Source of the DNA: Streptomyces sp. ATexAB-D23
Lineage (GTDB): Bacteria; Actinomycetota; Actinomycetes; Streptomycetales; Streptomycetaceae
Length of the DNA stretch: 64,000 bases
Reading direction: 5' to 3'
NCBI RefSeq assembly: GCF_000373645.1
Contig: NZ_KB892024.1
Location: forward strand, 211,060-275,059
Under the pieces are notes generated by a model. That model was given only the letters and a program-made list of their open reading frames with translations, did no database searches and was not told the origin of the DNA. Shown one piece after another: positions 17,581-24,308 of the stretch. Each line of letters starts with the position of its first letter. Position 1 is the first letter of the stretch. The translations under genes and the position numbers were made by a program.

Positions 17581-17895
17581 TCAGCCGATCACGCCGCCGA
17601 ACAGACCGCCGTGGGCCATGCCCAGGAAGAACCCGAGGCCGGCCGCACCCATACCGATGATCAGCGGGAACCTCTCCCGCGTGGTCGCGGAGATGTACTG
17701 GCCGTACGCCCCCGTCAGGATGCCGATGAGACCGGCCCACGAGCTGAGCAGATGCAGGTTGTGGAACATCGCCGACACGAAGGCGAGGGCACCGAGGATC
17801 AGCGTGATCACCACGAGGGCGTTCTGCCGCGGATGGGGCCTGCCGTCGGTCGCGAAGAGGGAGACGGTGGGGCGGGTCCGCGTTGTCTGTGCCAT
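17581..17895 (-). CDS. Small four-helix membrane protein, function unknown
   Basis: This 104-residue protein has a polar N-terminus (MAQTTRTRPTVSLFATDGRP) and three or four hydrophobic segments: ALVVITLILGALAFVSAMF, WAGLIGILTGAYGQYI and LIIGMGAAGLGFFLGMAHG. The ATG at 17895 has AGGAGGT five bases upstream, a strong ribosome site. It occurs at this position, between femX and rpsF, as a conserved Streptomyces hypothetical. No enzymatic motif is present. It is divergent from the rpsF operon. Confidence 0.8.
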   Translation of the reverse strand: MAQTTRTRPTVSLFATDGRPHPRQNALVVITLILGALAFVSAMFHNLHLLSSWAGLIGILTGAYGQYISATTRERFPLIIGMGAAGLGFFLGMAHGGLFGGVIG

Positions 17896-18126
17896 GGAGT
17901 ACCTCCTGGCCGATAGGCGGCGTCTCGTGGCGCCGCTCACACCCGATGTGTACAGATTGCGTCCGCTGACCACCGGATTTCAACCGGAAGCGGGTCTACG
18001 GGTACTCTGATGGGTCTGCACCGGTGTCTGCCCAGGCCAGCACGGTCCGCCCCCTCCTCGCGGAGGGTGCTGTCAGTGGCGGCTGTTTTACTCGGGCACC
18101 GTTGCTCAACGCATCACGACCCTCCT

Positions 18127-18145
18127 GCCACGGAACGACCGTGGC
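18127..18145 (+). promoter_or_regulatory. Leader hairpin before rpsF (candidate S6:S18 site)
   Basis: A perfect 7-bp stem GCCACGG/CCGTGGC with loop AACGA lies 28 bases before the rpsF start. Many bacteria autoregulate rpsF operons through an S6:S18-binding leader RNA with CCG elements. Only the position and a simple stem are seen here, so this is a weak candidate. Confidence 0.3.
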
Positions 18146-18173
18146 CGCTGAGTCCAAAGGAGGTGGGTTCCAC

Positions 18174-18464
18174 ATGCGTCACTACGAGGTGATGGTCATC
18201 CTCGACCCCGATCTCGAGGAGCGAGCAGTCTCCCCGCTGATCGAGAACTTCCTCTCCGTCGTCCGTGAGGGCGAAGGAAAGGTTGAGAAGGTCGACACCT
18301 GGGGCCGTCGTCGTCTCGCTTACGAGATCAAGAAGAAGCCCGAGGGCATCTACTCGGTCATCGACCTGCAGGCCGAGCCTGCGGTCGTCAAGGAGCTCGA
18401 CCGCCAGATGAACCTGAACGAGTCGGTCCTCCGGACCAAGGTCCTCCGTCCCGAGATCCACTGA
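18174..18464 (+). CDS. rpsF: 30S ribosomal protein S6
   Basis: This is a 96-residue S6 protein (MRHYEVMVILDPDLEERAVSPL...), full length for the family. It binds S18 in the platform of the small subunit. The ATG at 18174 follows a near-ideal ribosome site AAAGGAGGTGG (18155-18165). An open frame extends upstream but lacks sense. It is first gene of the rpsF-ssb-rpsR-rplI operon, the classic bacterial arrangement. Confidence 0.97.
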   Translation: MRHYEVMVILDPDLEERAVSPLIENFLSVVREGEGKVEKVDTWGRRRLAYEIKKKPEGIYSVIDLQAEPAVVKELDRQMNLNESVLRTKVLRPEIH

Positions 18465-18538
18465 GCTTCTAGCTCAGCGGTCATCGGGTCCGAGTAGCAG
18501 CAAGCAGCCAGAAGCAATCCCCGCCGAGAGGTTCACCC

Positions 18539-19144
18539 ATGGCAGGCGAGACCGTCATCACGGTCGTCGGCAATCTCGTCGACGACCCCGAGCTGCGCTT
18601 CACCCCGTCCGGTGCGGCGGTCGCGAAGTTCCGTGTCGCGTCCACTCCCCGCATCTTTGACCGGCAGACCAATGAGTGGAAGGACGGCGAAGGCCTGTTC
18701 CTCACCTGCTCGGTCTGGCGGCAGGCGGCGGAGAACGTCGCCGAGTCGCTCACGCGAGGCATGCGCGTTGTCGTGCAGGGCCGGCTGAAGCAGCGGTCGT
18801 ACGAAGACCGCGAGGGCGTCAAGCGCACGGTCTACGAGCTGGACGTCGAGGAAGTCGGCCCCAGTCTCAAGAACGCCACTGCCAAGGTCACCAAGACCAC
18901 GGGTCGTGGTGGCCAGGGCGGCCAGGGTGGATACGGCGGCGGCCAGCAGGGCGGCGGTAACTGGGGCGGCGGTCCCAGCGGTGGCCAGCAGGGTGGTGGC
19001 GGCGCTCCCGCCGACGACCCGTGGGCCACGAGCGCTCCGGCCGGCGGCCAGGGCGGGGGCCAGCAAGGCGGAGGCGGCTGGGGTGGAAACTCCGGCGGCT
19101 CCGCTGGCTCCGGCGGCGGCTACTCGGACGAGCCTCCCTTCTAG
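18539..19144 (+). CDS. ssb: Single-stranded DNA-binding protein
   Basis: This 201-residue SSB has an OB fold at about residues 1-110 (GETVITVVGNLVDDPELRFTPSG; SVWRQAAENVAESL; RGMRVVVQGRL), a long Gly/Gln-rich linker (about 120-195) with many GGQQGG units, and the acidic tip DEPPF that recruits replication and repair partners. It lies 74 bases after rpsF. Streptomyces usually carries two SSB paralogues; this is the rpsF-operon, replication-type copy, with the full acidic tail. Confidence 0.96.
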   Translation: MAGETVITVVGNLVDDPELRFTPSGAAVAKFRVASTPRIFDRQTNEWKDGEGLFLTCSVWRQAAENVAESLTRGMRVVVQGRLKQRSYEDREGVKRTVYELDVEEVGPSLKNATAKVTKTTGRGGQGGQGGYGGGQQGGGNWGGGPSGGQQGGGGAPADDPWATSAPAGGQGGGQQGGGGWGGNSGGSAGSGGGYSDEPPF

Positions 19145-19186
19145 GGAGCTCGTACCCCCACTTCTTGATCACACAGGAGAAACACC

Positions 19187-19423
19187 ATGGCGAAGCCGCC
19201 TGTGCGCAAGCCTAAGAAGAAGGTCTGCGCGTTCTGCAAGGACAAGACCCAGTACGTGGACTACAAGGACACGAACATGCTGCGGAAGTTCATTTCCGAC
19301 CGCGGCAAGATCCGTGCCCGCCGCGTCACCGGCAACTGCACGCAGCACCAGCGTGACGTCGCCACGGCAGTCAAGAACAGCCGTGAGATGGCGCTGCTGC
19401 CCTACACGTCCACCGCGCGATAA
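19187..19423 (+). CDS. rpsR: 30S ribosomal protein S18 (zinc-ribbon form)
   Basis: This is a 78-residue S18 protein. It keeps the cysteine motif (CAFC near residue 14 and GNC near residue 50), so it is the zinc-binding C+ paralogue rather than the zinc-independent form that streptomycetes express under zinc starvation. The ribosome site AGGAGA lies close upstream of the ATG. It is third gene of the operon. Confidence 0.96.
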   Translation: MAKPPVRKPKKKVCAFCKDKTQYVDYKDTNMLRKFISDRGKIRARRVTGNCTQHQRDVATAVKNSREMALLPYTSTAR

Positions 19424-19441
19424 GGGAAGGGTGACCGAATC

Positions 19442-19888
19442 ATGAAGATCATCCTCACCCACGAGGTCTCCGGCCTCGGTGCTGCGGGCGACGTCGTCGA
19501 CGTCAAGGACGGGTACGCCCGTAACTACCTGGTTCCGCGTGGCTTTGCCATCCGCTGGACCAAGGGCGGCGAGAAGGACGTGGCGCAGATCCGCCGCGCC
19601 CGCAAGATCCACGAGATCGCCACGATCGAGCAGGCCAACGAGATCAAGGCCAAGCTTGAGGCCGTGAAGGTCCGTCTGGCCGTTCGCTCCGGCGACGCCG
19701 GCCGTCTCTTCGGCTCCGTCACCCCGGCCGACATCGCCTCGGCGATCAAGGCCGCTGGTGGTCCGGACGTCGACAAGCGTCGCGTCGAGCTCGGCTCGGC
19801 GATCAAGACGCTCGGCGGACACCAGGTGTCCGTGCGTCTGCACCCCGAGGTCGCTGCGAAGCTCGGCATCGAGGTTGTTGCTGCCTGA
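19442..19888 (+). CDS. rplI: 50S ribosomal protein L9
   Basis: This is a 148-residue L9 protein of normal length. The N-terminal rRNA-binding domain (MKIILTHEVSGLGAAGDVVDVKDGYARNYLVPRGFA, here given in part) is followed by a charged connecting helix and a C-terminal domain (LFGSVTPADIA; VHLHPEV-like end, actual VRLHPEVAAKLGIEV). The ATG lies 18 bases after the rpsR stop. It closes the operon ahead of a strong terminator. Confidence 0.97.
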   Translation: MKIILTHEVSGLGAAGDVVDVKDGYARNYLVPRGFAIRWTKGGEKDVAQIRRARKIHEIATIEQANEIKAKLEAVKVRLAVRSGDAGRLFGSVTPADIASAIKAAGGPDVDKRRVELGSAIKTLGGHQVSVRLHPEVAAKLGIEVVAA

Positions 19889-19911
19889 TCGGGCCGCACC
19901 TCAGCAGAACA

Positions 19912-19947
19912 GTGAAGGGCCGCACCTCTCGGGGTGCGGCCCTTCAC
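19912..19947. terminator. Bidirectional hairpin terminator after rplI
   Basis: Perfect 15-bp arms (GTGAAGGGCCGCACC at 19912-19926, complement 19933-19947) enclose a 6-base loop. It lies between rplI and the convergent MATE gene and abuts a parS site directly. Confidence 0.85.
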
Positions 19948-19963
19948 CGTTTCACGTGAAACA
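19948..19963. promoter_or_regulatory. parS site 3 (one mismatch)
   Basis: CGTTTCACGTGAAACA differs from the parS consensus only at base 1. It touches the end of the rplI terminator hairpin in a convergent gap. Confidence 0.82.
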
Positions 19964-20031
19964 TGCACCGGAAGAGACCGTGGTGAGCCGACGGACGAGT
20001 CGGTGCCATGAGCCCGCTCGCCCGCTCGTGG

Positions 20032-21366
20032 TCAGCGGGTCGCGCCGGTGACCAGCCATTTGCCCGAACGGGTACGGAGCCAGAGCGTCGCCATCCGCAC
20101 GATCATCATCAGAGCCATCGCGCACCAGAGGGTGCCCAGGCCGCCGAGTGTGGGGACCAGGAGTGCGGCCGGGGCGAAGACGGCGAGGGTCACGATCATG
20201 GCCCAGGCAAGATAGGGGCCATCGCCGGCGCCCATCAGTACGCCGTCCAGGATGAAGACGACACCGGCGATCGGCTGGGTGGCGGCGACCACCAGGAGAG
20301 CCGGGAGCAGGGCGTGCTGCACCGAGGTGTCACTGGTGAACAGCGGCACGAACAGTGGGCGGGCCAGAACGATCAGCACGCCCAGGACCACCCCGGACGC
20401 GATGCCCCACTCCACCATGCGGCGGCAGGCCTCGCGTGCCCCCTGGGCATCGTTCGCCCCCAGGTAGCGCCCGATGATGGCCTGCCCCGCGATGGCGATG
20501 GCATCGAGGGCGAAGGCCATCAGGCTCCAGAGCGAAAGGATGATCTGGTGCGCGGCGATGTCGGTGTCGCCGAGCCGGGCGGCGACAGCGGTGGCGATGA
20601 GCAGGACGGCGCGGAGCGACAGCGTACGAACCAGGAGCGGCACGCCCGCCTGGGCGCAGGCTCTGATGCCCGCGGCGTCGGGGCGCAGGGACGCGCCGTG
20701 TCGCCGGGCACCACGCACCACGACGAAGAGATAGGCGGCGGCCATCGCGAGCTGCGCGATGACCGTGCCCCAGGCCGAGCCGGCGATGCCCAGGCCGGCG
20801 CCGTAGACGAGGCCGACGTTGAGGGCGGCGTTGGCAGCGAAGCCGCCGATGGCGACGTAGAGCGGGGTACGGGTGTCCTGGAGGCCCCTGAGTACGCCGG
20901 TCGCGGCCATGACCACCAGCATCGCGGGGATGCCGAAGCTGGAGATCCGGAGATAGGTGACGGCGTAGGGGGCGGCGGTGTGGGAGGCGCCGAACACATC
21001 CACGAACCAGGGGGCCAGGGGGAGCGTCACGGCGATGACGCCGAGACCGAGCAGGAGCGCGAGCCAGATGCCGTCCATGCCCTGGCGGATCGCGGAGGCC
21101 AGATCGCCGGCGCCGACGCGGCGGGCGACGGCTGCCGTGGTGGCGTAGGCAAGGAAGACGAAGATGCTCACCGCGGTGGTCAGCAGTGCGGCCGCGACGG
21201 CCAGACCGGCCAGTTGCGGGGTGCCGAGGTGGCCGACGATCGCGCTGTCGACCATGACGAAAAGAGGTTCGGCCACGAGTGCGCCGAAGGCCGGGACGGC
21301 GAGCGCGATGATCTCGCGGTCGTGCCGCCGACGACGGGACGACGGGGTCCCCGGTGCCTGGATCAT
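20032..21366 (-). CDS. MATE-family efflux transporter
   Basis: This roughly 444-residue, 12-helix transporter is of the DinF-like MATE group. MATE landmarks include the opening EIIALAVPAFGALVAEPLFVMVDSAIVGHLG, here read in parts, and the second-half repeat FALDAIAIAGQAIIGRYLGA. MATE proteins export cationic drugs or metabolites using H+ or Na+ gradients; the substrate here is unknown. The ATG at 21366 is the conventional start. A TTG three codons upstream has a slightly better GGAAG site, so the exact start is uncertain. It is divergent from dnaB; its upstream region carries DnaA-box-like sequences. Confidence 0.87.
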   Translation of the reverse strand: MIQAPGTPSSRRRRHDREIIALAVPAFGALVAEPLFVMVDSAIVGHLGTPQLAGLAVAAALLTTAVSIFVFLAYATTAAVARRVGAGDLASAIRQGMDGIWLALLLGLGVIAVTLPLAPWFVDVFGASHTAAPYAVTYLRISSFGIPAMLVVMAATGVLRGLQDTRTPLYVAIGGFAANAALNVGLVYGAGLGIAGSAWGTVIAQLAMAAAYLFVVVRGARRHGASLRPDAAGIRACAQAGVPLLVRTLSLRAVLLIATAVAARLGDTDIAAHQIILSLWSLMAFALDAIAIAGQAIIGRYLGANDAQGAREACRRMVEWGIASGVVLGVLIVLARPLFVPLFTSDTSVQHALLPALLVVAATQPIAGVVFILDGVLMGAGDGPYLAWAMIVTLAVFAPAALLVPTLGGLGTLWCAMALMMIVRMATLWLRTRSGKWLVTGATR

Positions 21367-21825
21367 GGCAGCCAATCTAATCTTCCACAGGTAACAGATG
21401 CAATCCTCTTGGAGTCCTTACATTTGCTCACCTGTAGCTATCCCCTGTGCGTGACATGCCGCGTTCTCGGCGTAGCTCGGCAACTTTTTCTCCCCCACAG
21501 CCGGTGGATGGGGAAACCGCAGGTCAAAGCAGTGATGGGGGAGCCGTTATGAGTTTGTCCACAGTGCTGTCCCCCGCTCCGTGCACAGGTTCTGCGGAGT
21601 TCTCCACAGCATCTGGTCCGTCGTCCACAAGGCCTGTGGATAACCAGATTGGCTGACGGTGCGGAGCCGCCTACCGTAGTGCGGCGCCCCCACCCCGTTT
21701 CGGCTCTGCGACAACGCAGAACTCGACACACCGGAACCGGAGTCGGGGGTCTTGTTTGTCGGTGCCGTGCCGTAAGAAAGAGTGGCACGGTGAGGTCCGC
21801 GGAGCGGACGGGAGGAGGTGGCCGG
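21367..21825. other. 459-bp intergenic region upstream of dnaB
   Basis: It holds four DnaA-box-like 9-mers in 90 bp (21555-21643), a weaker one near the MATE start (TCTTCCACA, 21381-21389), and a small GTCCGC/GCGGAC hairpin near 21795. No extra gene is convincing. The dnaB ribosome site GGAGGAGGTG is at 21811-21820. Confidence 0.6.
21555..21643. promoter_or_regulatory. Cluster of four DnaA boxes upstream of dnaB
   Basis: The boxes are TTGTCCACA at 21555-21563 (perfect Streptomyces consensus), TTCTCCACA at 21600-21608, TCGTCCACA at 21621-21629, and TGTGGATAA at 21635-21643 (TTATCCACA on the minus strand). The spacing is consistent with a DnaA-binding regulatory or titration site rather than oriC itself. 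Confidence 0.8.
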
Positions 21826-23304
21826 GTGAGCATTCCCGAACCCTTGGACGACCCTTGGGCCGACACCGGCCCCAGTGACCGGCTGCCCGTCTCCCGTCAG
21901 CGCCGGGGCGAGGACCGGGACCGGGGCGAGCGGCATGACCGCGGCTGGGACAGCCAGGACTGGGAGGGCGGCTCCTCGGGATTCGAGCGGGTGCCGCCCC
22001 AGGATCTCGACGCCGAGCAATCCGTCCTCGGAGGCATGCTCCTGTCCAAGGACGCCATCGCCGATGTCGTGGAGATCATCAAGGGCCACGACTTCTACCG
22101 CCCCGCGCACGAGACCGTCTACCAGGCGATCCTCGACCTCTATGCCAAGGGCGAGCCGGCCGACCCGATCACCGTGGCCGCCGAACTGGTCAAGCGCGGC
22201 GAGATCACCAAGGTGGGCGGGGCTCCGTATCTGCATACCCTGGTCCAGTCGGTGCCGACCGCGGCCAACGCCTCGTACTACGCGGAGATCGTTCACGAGC
22301 GGGCGGTTCTGCGACGGCTCGTCGAGGCCGGCACGAAGATCACGCAGATGGGATACGCGGCCGACGGCGACGTCGACGACATCGTCAACTCCGCGCAGGC
22401 CGAGATCTACGCCGTCACCGAGCAGCGGACCAGCGAGGACTACCTGCCGCTCGGCGACATCATGGAGGGCGCTCTCGACGAGATCGAGGCGATCGGTTCC
22501 CGCAGCGGTGAGATGACGGGTGTGCCCACGGGGTTCACCGATCTCGATGCCCTGACCAACGGCCTCCACCCTGGCCAGATGGTGGTCATCGCGGCCCGTC
22601 CCGCCATGGGTAAGTCCACGCTCGCGCTGGACTTCGCCCGCGCCTGTTCGATCAAGAGCAACCTCCCCAGCGTGATCTTCTCCCTGGAAATGGGGCGGAA
22701 CGAGATCGCGATGCGCCTGCTGTCCGCCGAGGCGCGGGTCGCTCTGCACCACATGCGTTCCGGCACGATGACGGACGAGGACTGGACGCGGCTCGCCCGG
22801 CGCATGCCGGACGTCTCCGCGGCCCCGCTCTACATCGATGACTCCCCCAACCTCTCCATGATGGAGATCCGGGCGAAGTGCCGCCGCCTCAAGCAGCGCA
22901 ACGACCTCAAGCTCGTGGTCATCGACTACCTGCAGCTGATGCAGTCCGGCGGCTCCAAGCGCGCCGAGAGCCGCCAGCAGGAGGTCTCGGACATGTCGCG
23001 AAACCTCAAGCTGCTGGCCAAGGAACTGCAACTGCCGGTCATCGCGCTCTCCCAGCTGAACCGTGGCCCCGAGCAGCGCACCGACAAGAAGCCGATGGTC
23101 TCCGACCTCCGCGAATCCGGTTCCATCGAGCAGGACGCCGACATGGTGATCCTGCTGCACCGTGAGGACGCCTACGAGAAGGAATCTCCCCGCGCCGGCG
23201 AGGCGGACCTGATCGTGGCCAAGCACCGAAACGGGCCGACGGCGACGATCACGGTCGCCTTCCAGGGCCACTACTCACGTTTCGTGGACATGGCACAGAC
23301 CTGA
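21826..23304 (+). CDS. dnaB: Replicative DNA helicase DnaB
   Basis: This 492-residue helicase unwinds DNA at the replication fork as a hexamer. It has a disordered acidic N-terminus (about 1-55), the DnaB N-terminal domain (PPQDLDAEQSVLGGMLLSKDAI), a linker helix, and the RecA-type ATPase with Walker A around G262-K263-S264-T265 and Walker B VVIDYLQLM (I366-D367). The arginine-finger region is near EMGRNEIAMRLL. The GTG at 21826 is chosen because GGAGGAGGTG lies six bases upstream. No intein or intervening sequence is seen. About 100 bases after its stop begins the Tn7-like insertion. Confidence 0.96.
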   Translation: MSIPEPLDDPWADTGPSDRLPVSRQRRGEDRDRGERHDRGWDSQDWEGGSSGFERVPPQDLDAEQSVLGGMLLSKDAIADVVEIIKGHDFYRPAHETVYQAILDLYAKGEPADPITVAAELVKRGEITKVGGAPYLHTLVQSVPTAANASYYAEIVHERAVLRRLVEAGTKITQMGYAADGDVDDIVNSAQAEIYAVTEQRTSEDYLPLGDIMEGALDEIEAIGSRSGEMTGVPTGFTDLDALTNGLHPGQMVVIAARPAMGKSTLALDFARACSIKSNLPSVIFSLEMGRNEIAMRLLSAEARVALHHMRSGTMTDEDWTRLARRMPDVSAAPLYIDDSPNLSMMEIRAKCRRLKQRNDLKLVVIDYLQLMQSGGSKRAESRQQEVSDMSRNLKLLAKELQLPVIALSQLNRGPEQRTDKKPMVSDLRESGSIEQDADMVILLHREDAYEKESPRAGEADLIVAKHRNGPTATITVAFQGHYSRFVDMAQT

Positions 23305-23333
23305 TCGGACCGCTTGCAGGTTCTCAAATTCCG

Positions 23334-23361
23334 TGTCATTTCTCAGTCGCAATGTCATCTG
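23334..23361 (+). repeat. Solo transposon-end-like sequence after dnaB (relic)
   Basis: TGTCATTTCTCAG, with a second TGTCATC 16-20 bases on, begins 30 bases after the dnaB stop. It resembles the TGTCATTT-type tips of Tn402/Tn5053-like elements with repeated transposase sites. It lies outside the intact transposon, so it may be the left end of an older element. No matching right tip was found. Confidence 0.35.
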
Positions 23362-23398
23362 ATTGGCCGAATTGACATGGGATTGAGAGTCGCTGGCC

Positions 23399-23403
23399 AC
23401 TGC
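23399..23403 (+). repeat. Left target-site duplication ACTGC
   Basis: This 5-bp direct repeat immediately precedes the left tip TGTCCCGTC and matches 28969-28973 exactly. Confidence 0.85.
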
Positions 23404-23441
23404 TGTCCCGTCGCATCGAACCGTGGCCTGTCGCATTGATC
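23404..23441 (+). repeat. Left end: terminal repeat plus internal TnsB-like site
   Basis: The tip TGTCCCGTCGCAT includes repeat CGTCGCATCGAAC (23409-23421), and a second copy TGTCGCATTGATC lies at 23429-23441. A third shortened copy TGTCGCAA is at 23533. They match the right-end copies in inverted orientation. Confidence 0.8.
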
Positions 23442-23561
23442 TGTGCGCCGACCTTGCGGGACGAAGGCCGAGACAGGTTTGAGTGAGACCACGTCCCGCT
23501 TTGGGGTGGCTCTTGTCTCGTTGTACGTGGCTTGTCGCAATCCAGTGGACATCGTCCTGGT

Positions 23562-24308
23562 GTGGACGATGAGGGGGAGCCGCTGAGCGGCAGGGACACA
23601 GTGGCCGGTTTCGACGTGGCCTGGGTTCGGGAGGGCGTCGAAGTGCGCCGACCGCTGAGGAACGTGGCCGAGGTGGCCTTCGAGGAGGTCGTTCCGGTGC
23701 GGGAGTTCCCGTCGTACCGGGGACAGCGGCACTTTCCGGGCTTGTATTGGGCCGCCACGATGCTGCGGCATGTGGGGTTCGAGTCGTGGCTGGAGCGGGA
23801 TCACGCGATTTCGATGGACTTCGACCCGTGTGTCGCCGGGTTCTCGTCGCAGCCGTTCTGGCTGTTCTGGACGTCGGCGGAGGGCGGACGGCTGTCGCAC
23901 GCGCCGGACTACTTCGCGCGTCGGGCCGATGGCTCGGCTGTCGTGGTGGACTGCCGGCCGGAGGGCCGGCGCAGGCCGCGGGACCTGGCCAAGTTCGCTG
24001 GTACGCAGGCTGCGTGCGAGGCGGTGGGGTGGGACTACCGGCTCGTGGGAGAGATCGATCGGGTGCGGGTGGCGAACCTGCGGTGGCTCGCCGGGTTCCG
24101 CCATCCGCGGTTCGGCGGGGCCGGGTTGACGGAGGCGGTGGAGGCAGCCTTCGCGGTTCCCGGCCCTCTGGTGGGCCAAGCCGCTCAGCTCGGAGACCCG
24201 ATCCGAGTGCTGCCGGTCGTCTTCCACCTGCTGTGGTGCGGGCGCCTGGGGACGGATCTGTCGCGTCCCTTGGGCGATTACTCCCTGGTCTGCCGGGTGG
24301 AGGGCTGA
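23562..24308 (+). CDS. TnsA-like transposase endonuclease subunit
   Basis: This 248-residue protein has the restriction-type PD-(D/E)xK fold of TnsA, the subunit that cuts the 5' ends of a Tn7-like element and works with TnsB. From this start the likely active-site residues are E74 or E78 (ESWLE), D116 (in APDYF) and D130-C-R132. The usual catalytic Lys is Arg here, a variant I associate with actinobacterial TnsA-like proteins. The segment PSYRGQRHFPG and GFSSQPFWLFW fit the family. GTG at 23562 is a conventional start; GTG at 23601, with AGGGA before it, may be the true one. The stop overlaps the tnsB start by one base (TGATG). Confidence 0.83.
   Translation: MDDEGEPLSGRDTVAGFDVAWVREGVEVRRPLRNVAEVAFEEVVPVREFPSYRGQRHFPGLYWAATMLRHVGFESWLERDHAISMDFDPCVAGFSSQPFWLFWTSAEGGRLSHAPDYFARRADGSAVVVDCRPEGRRRPRDLAKFAGTQAACEAVGWDYRLVGEIDRVRVANLRWLAGFRHPRFGGAGLTEAVEAAFAVPGPLVGQAAQLGDPIRVLPVVFHLLWCGRLGTDLSRPLGDYSLVCRVEG

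Noticed and set aside
20008..21552. 514-codon open frame on the plus strand
   Set aside because: It is antisense to the MATE gene, with Gly/Asp/His-rich composition typical of shadow frames.
21555..21643. DnaA boxes as the chromosomal origin
   Set aside because: Only four boxes are present and dnaA/dnaN are not adjacent; Streptomyces oriC has many more boxes between those genes.
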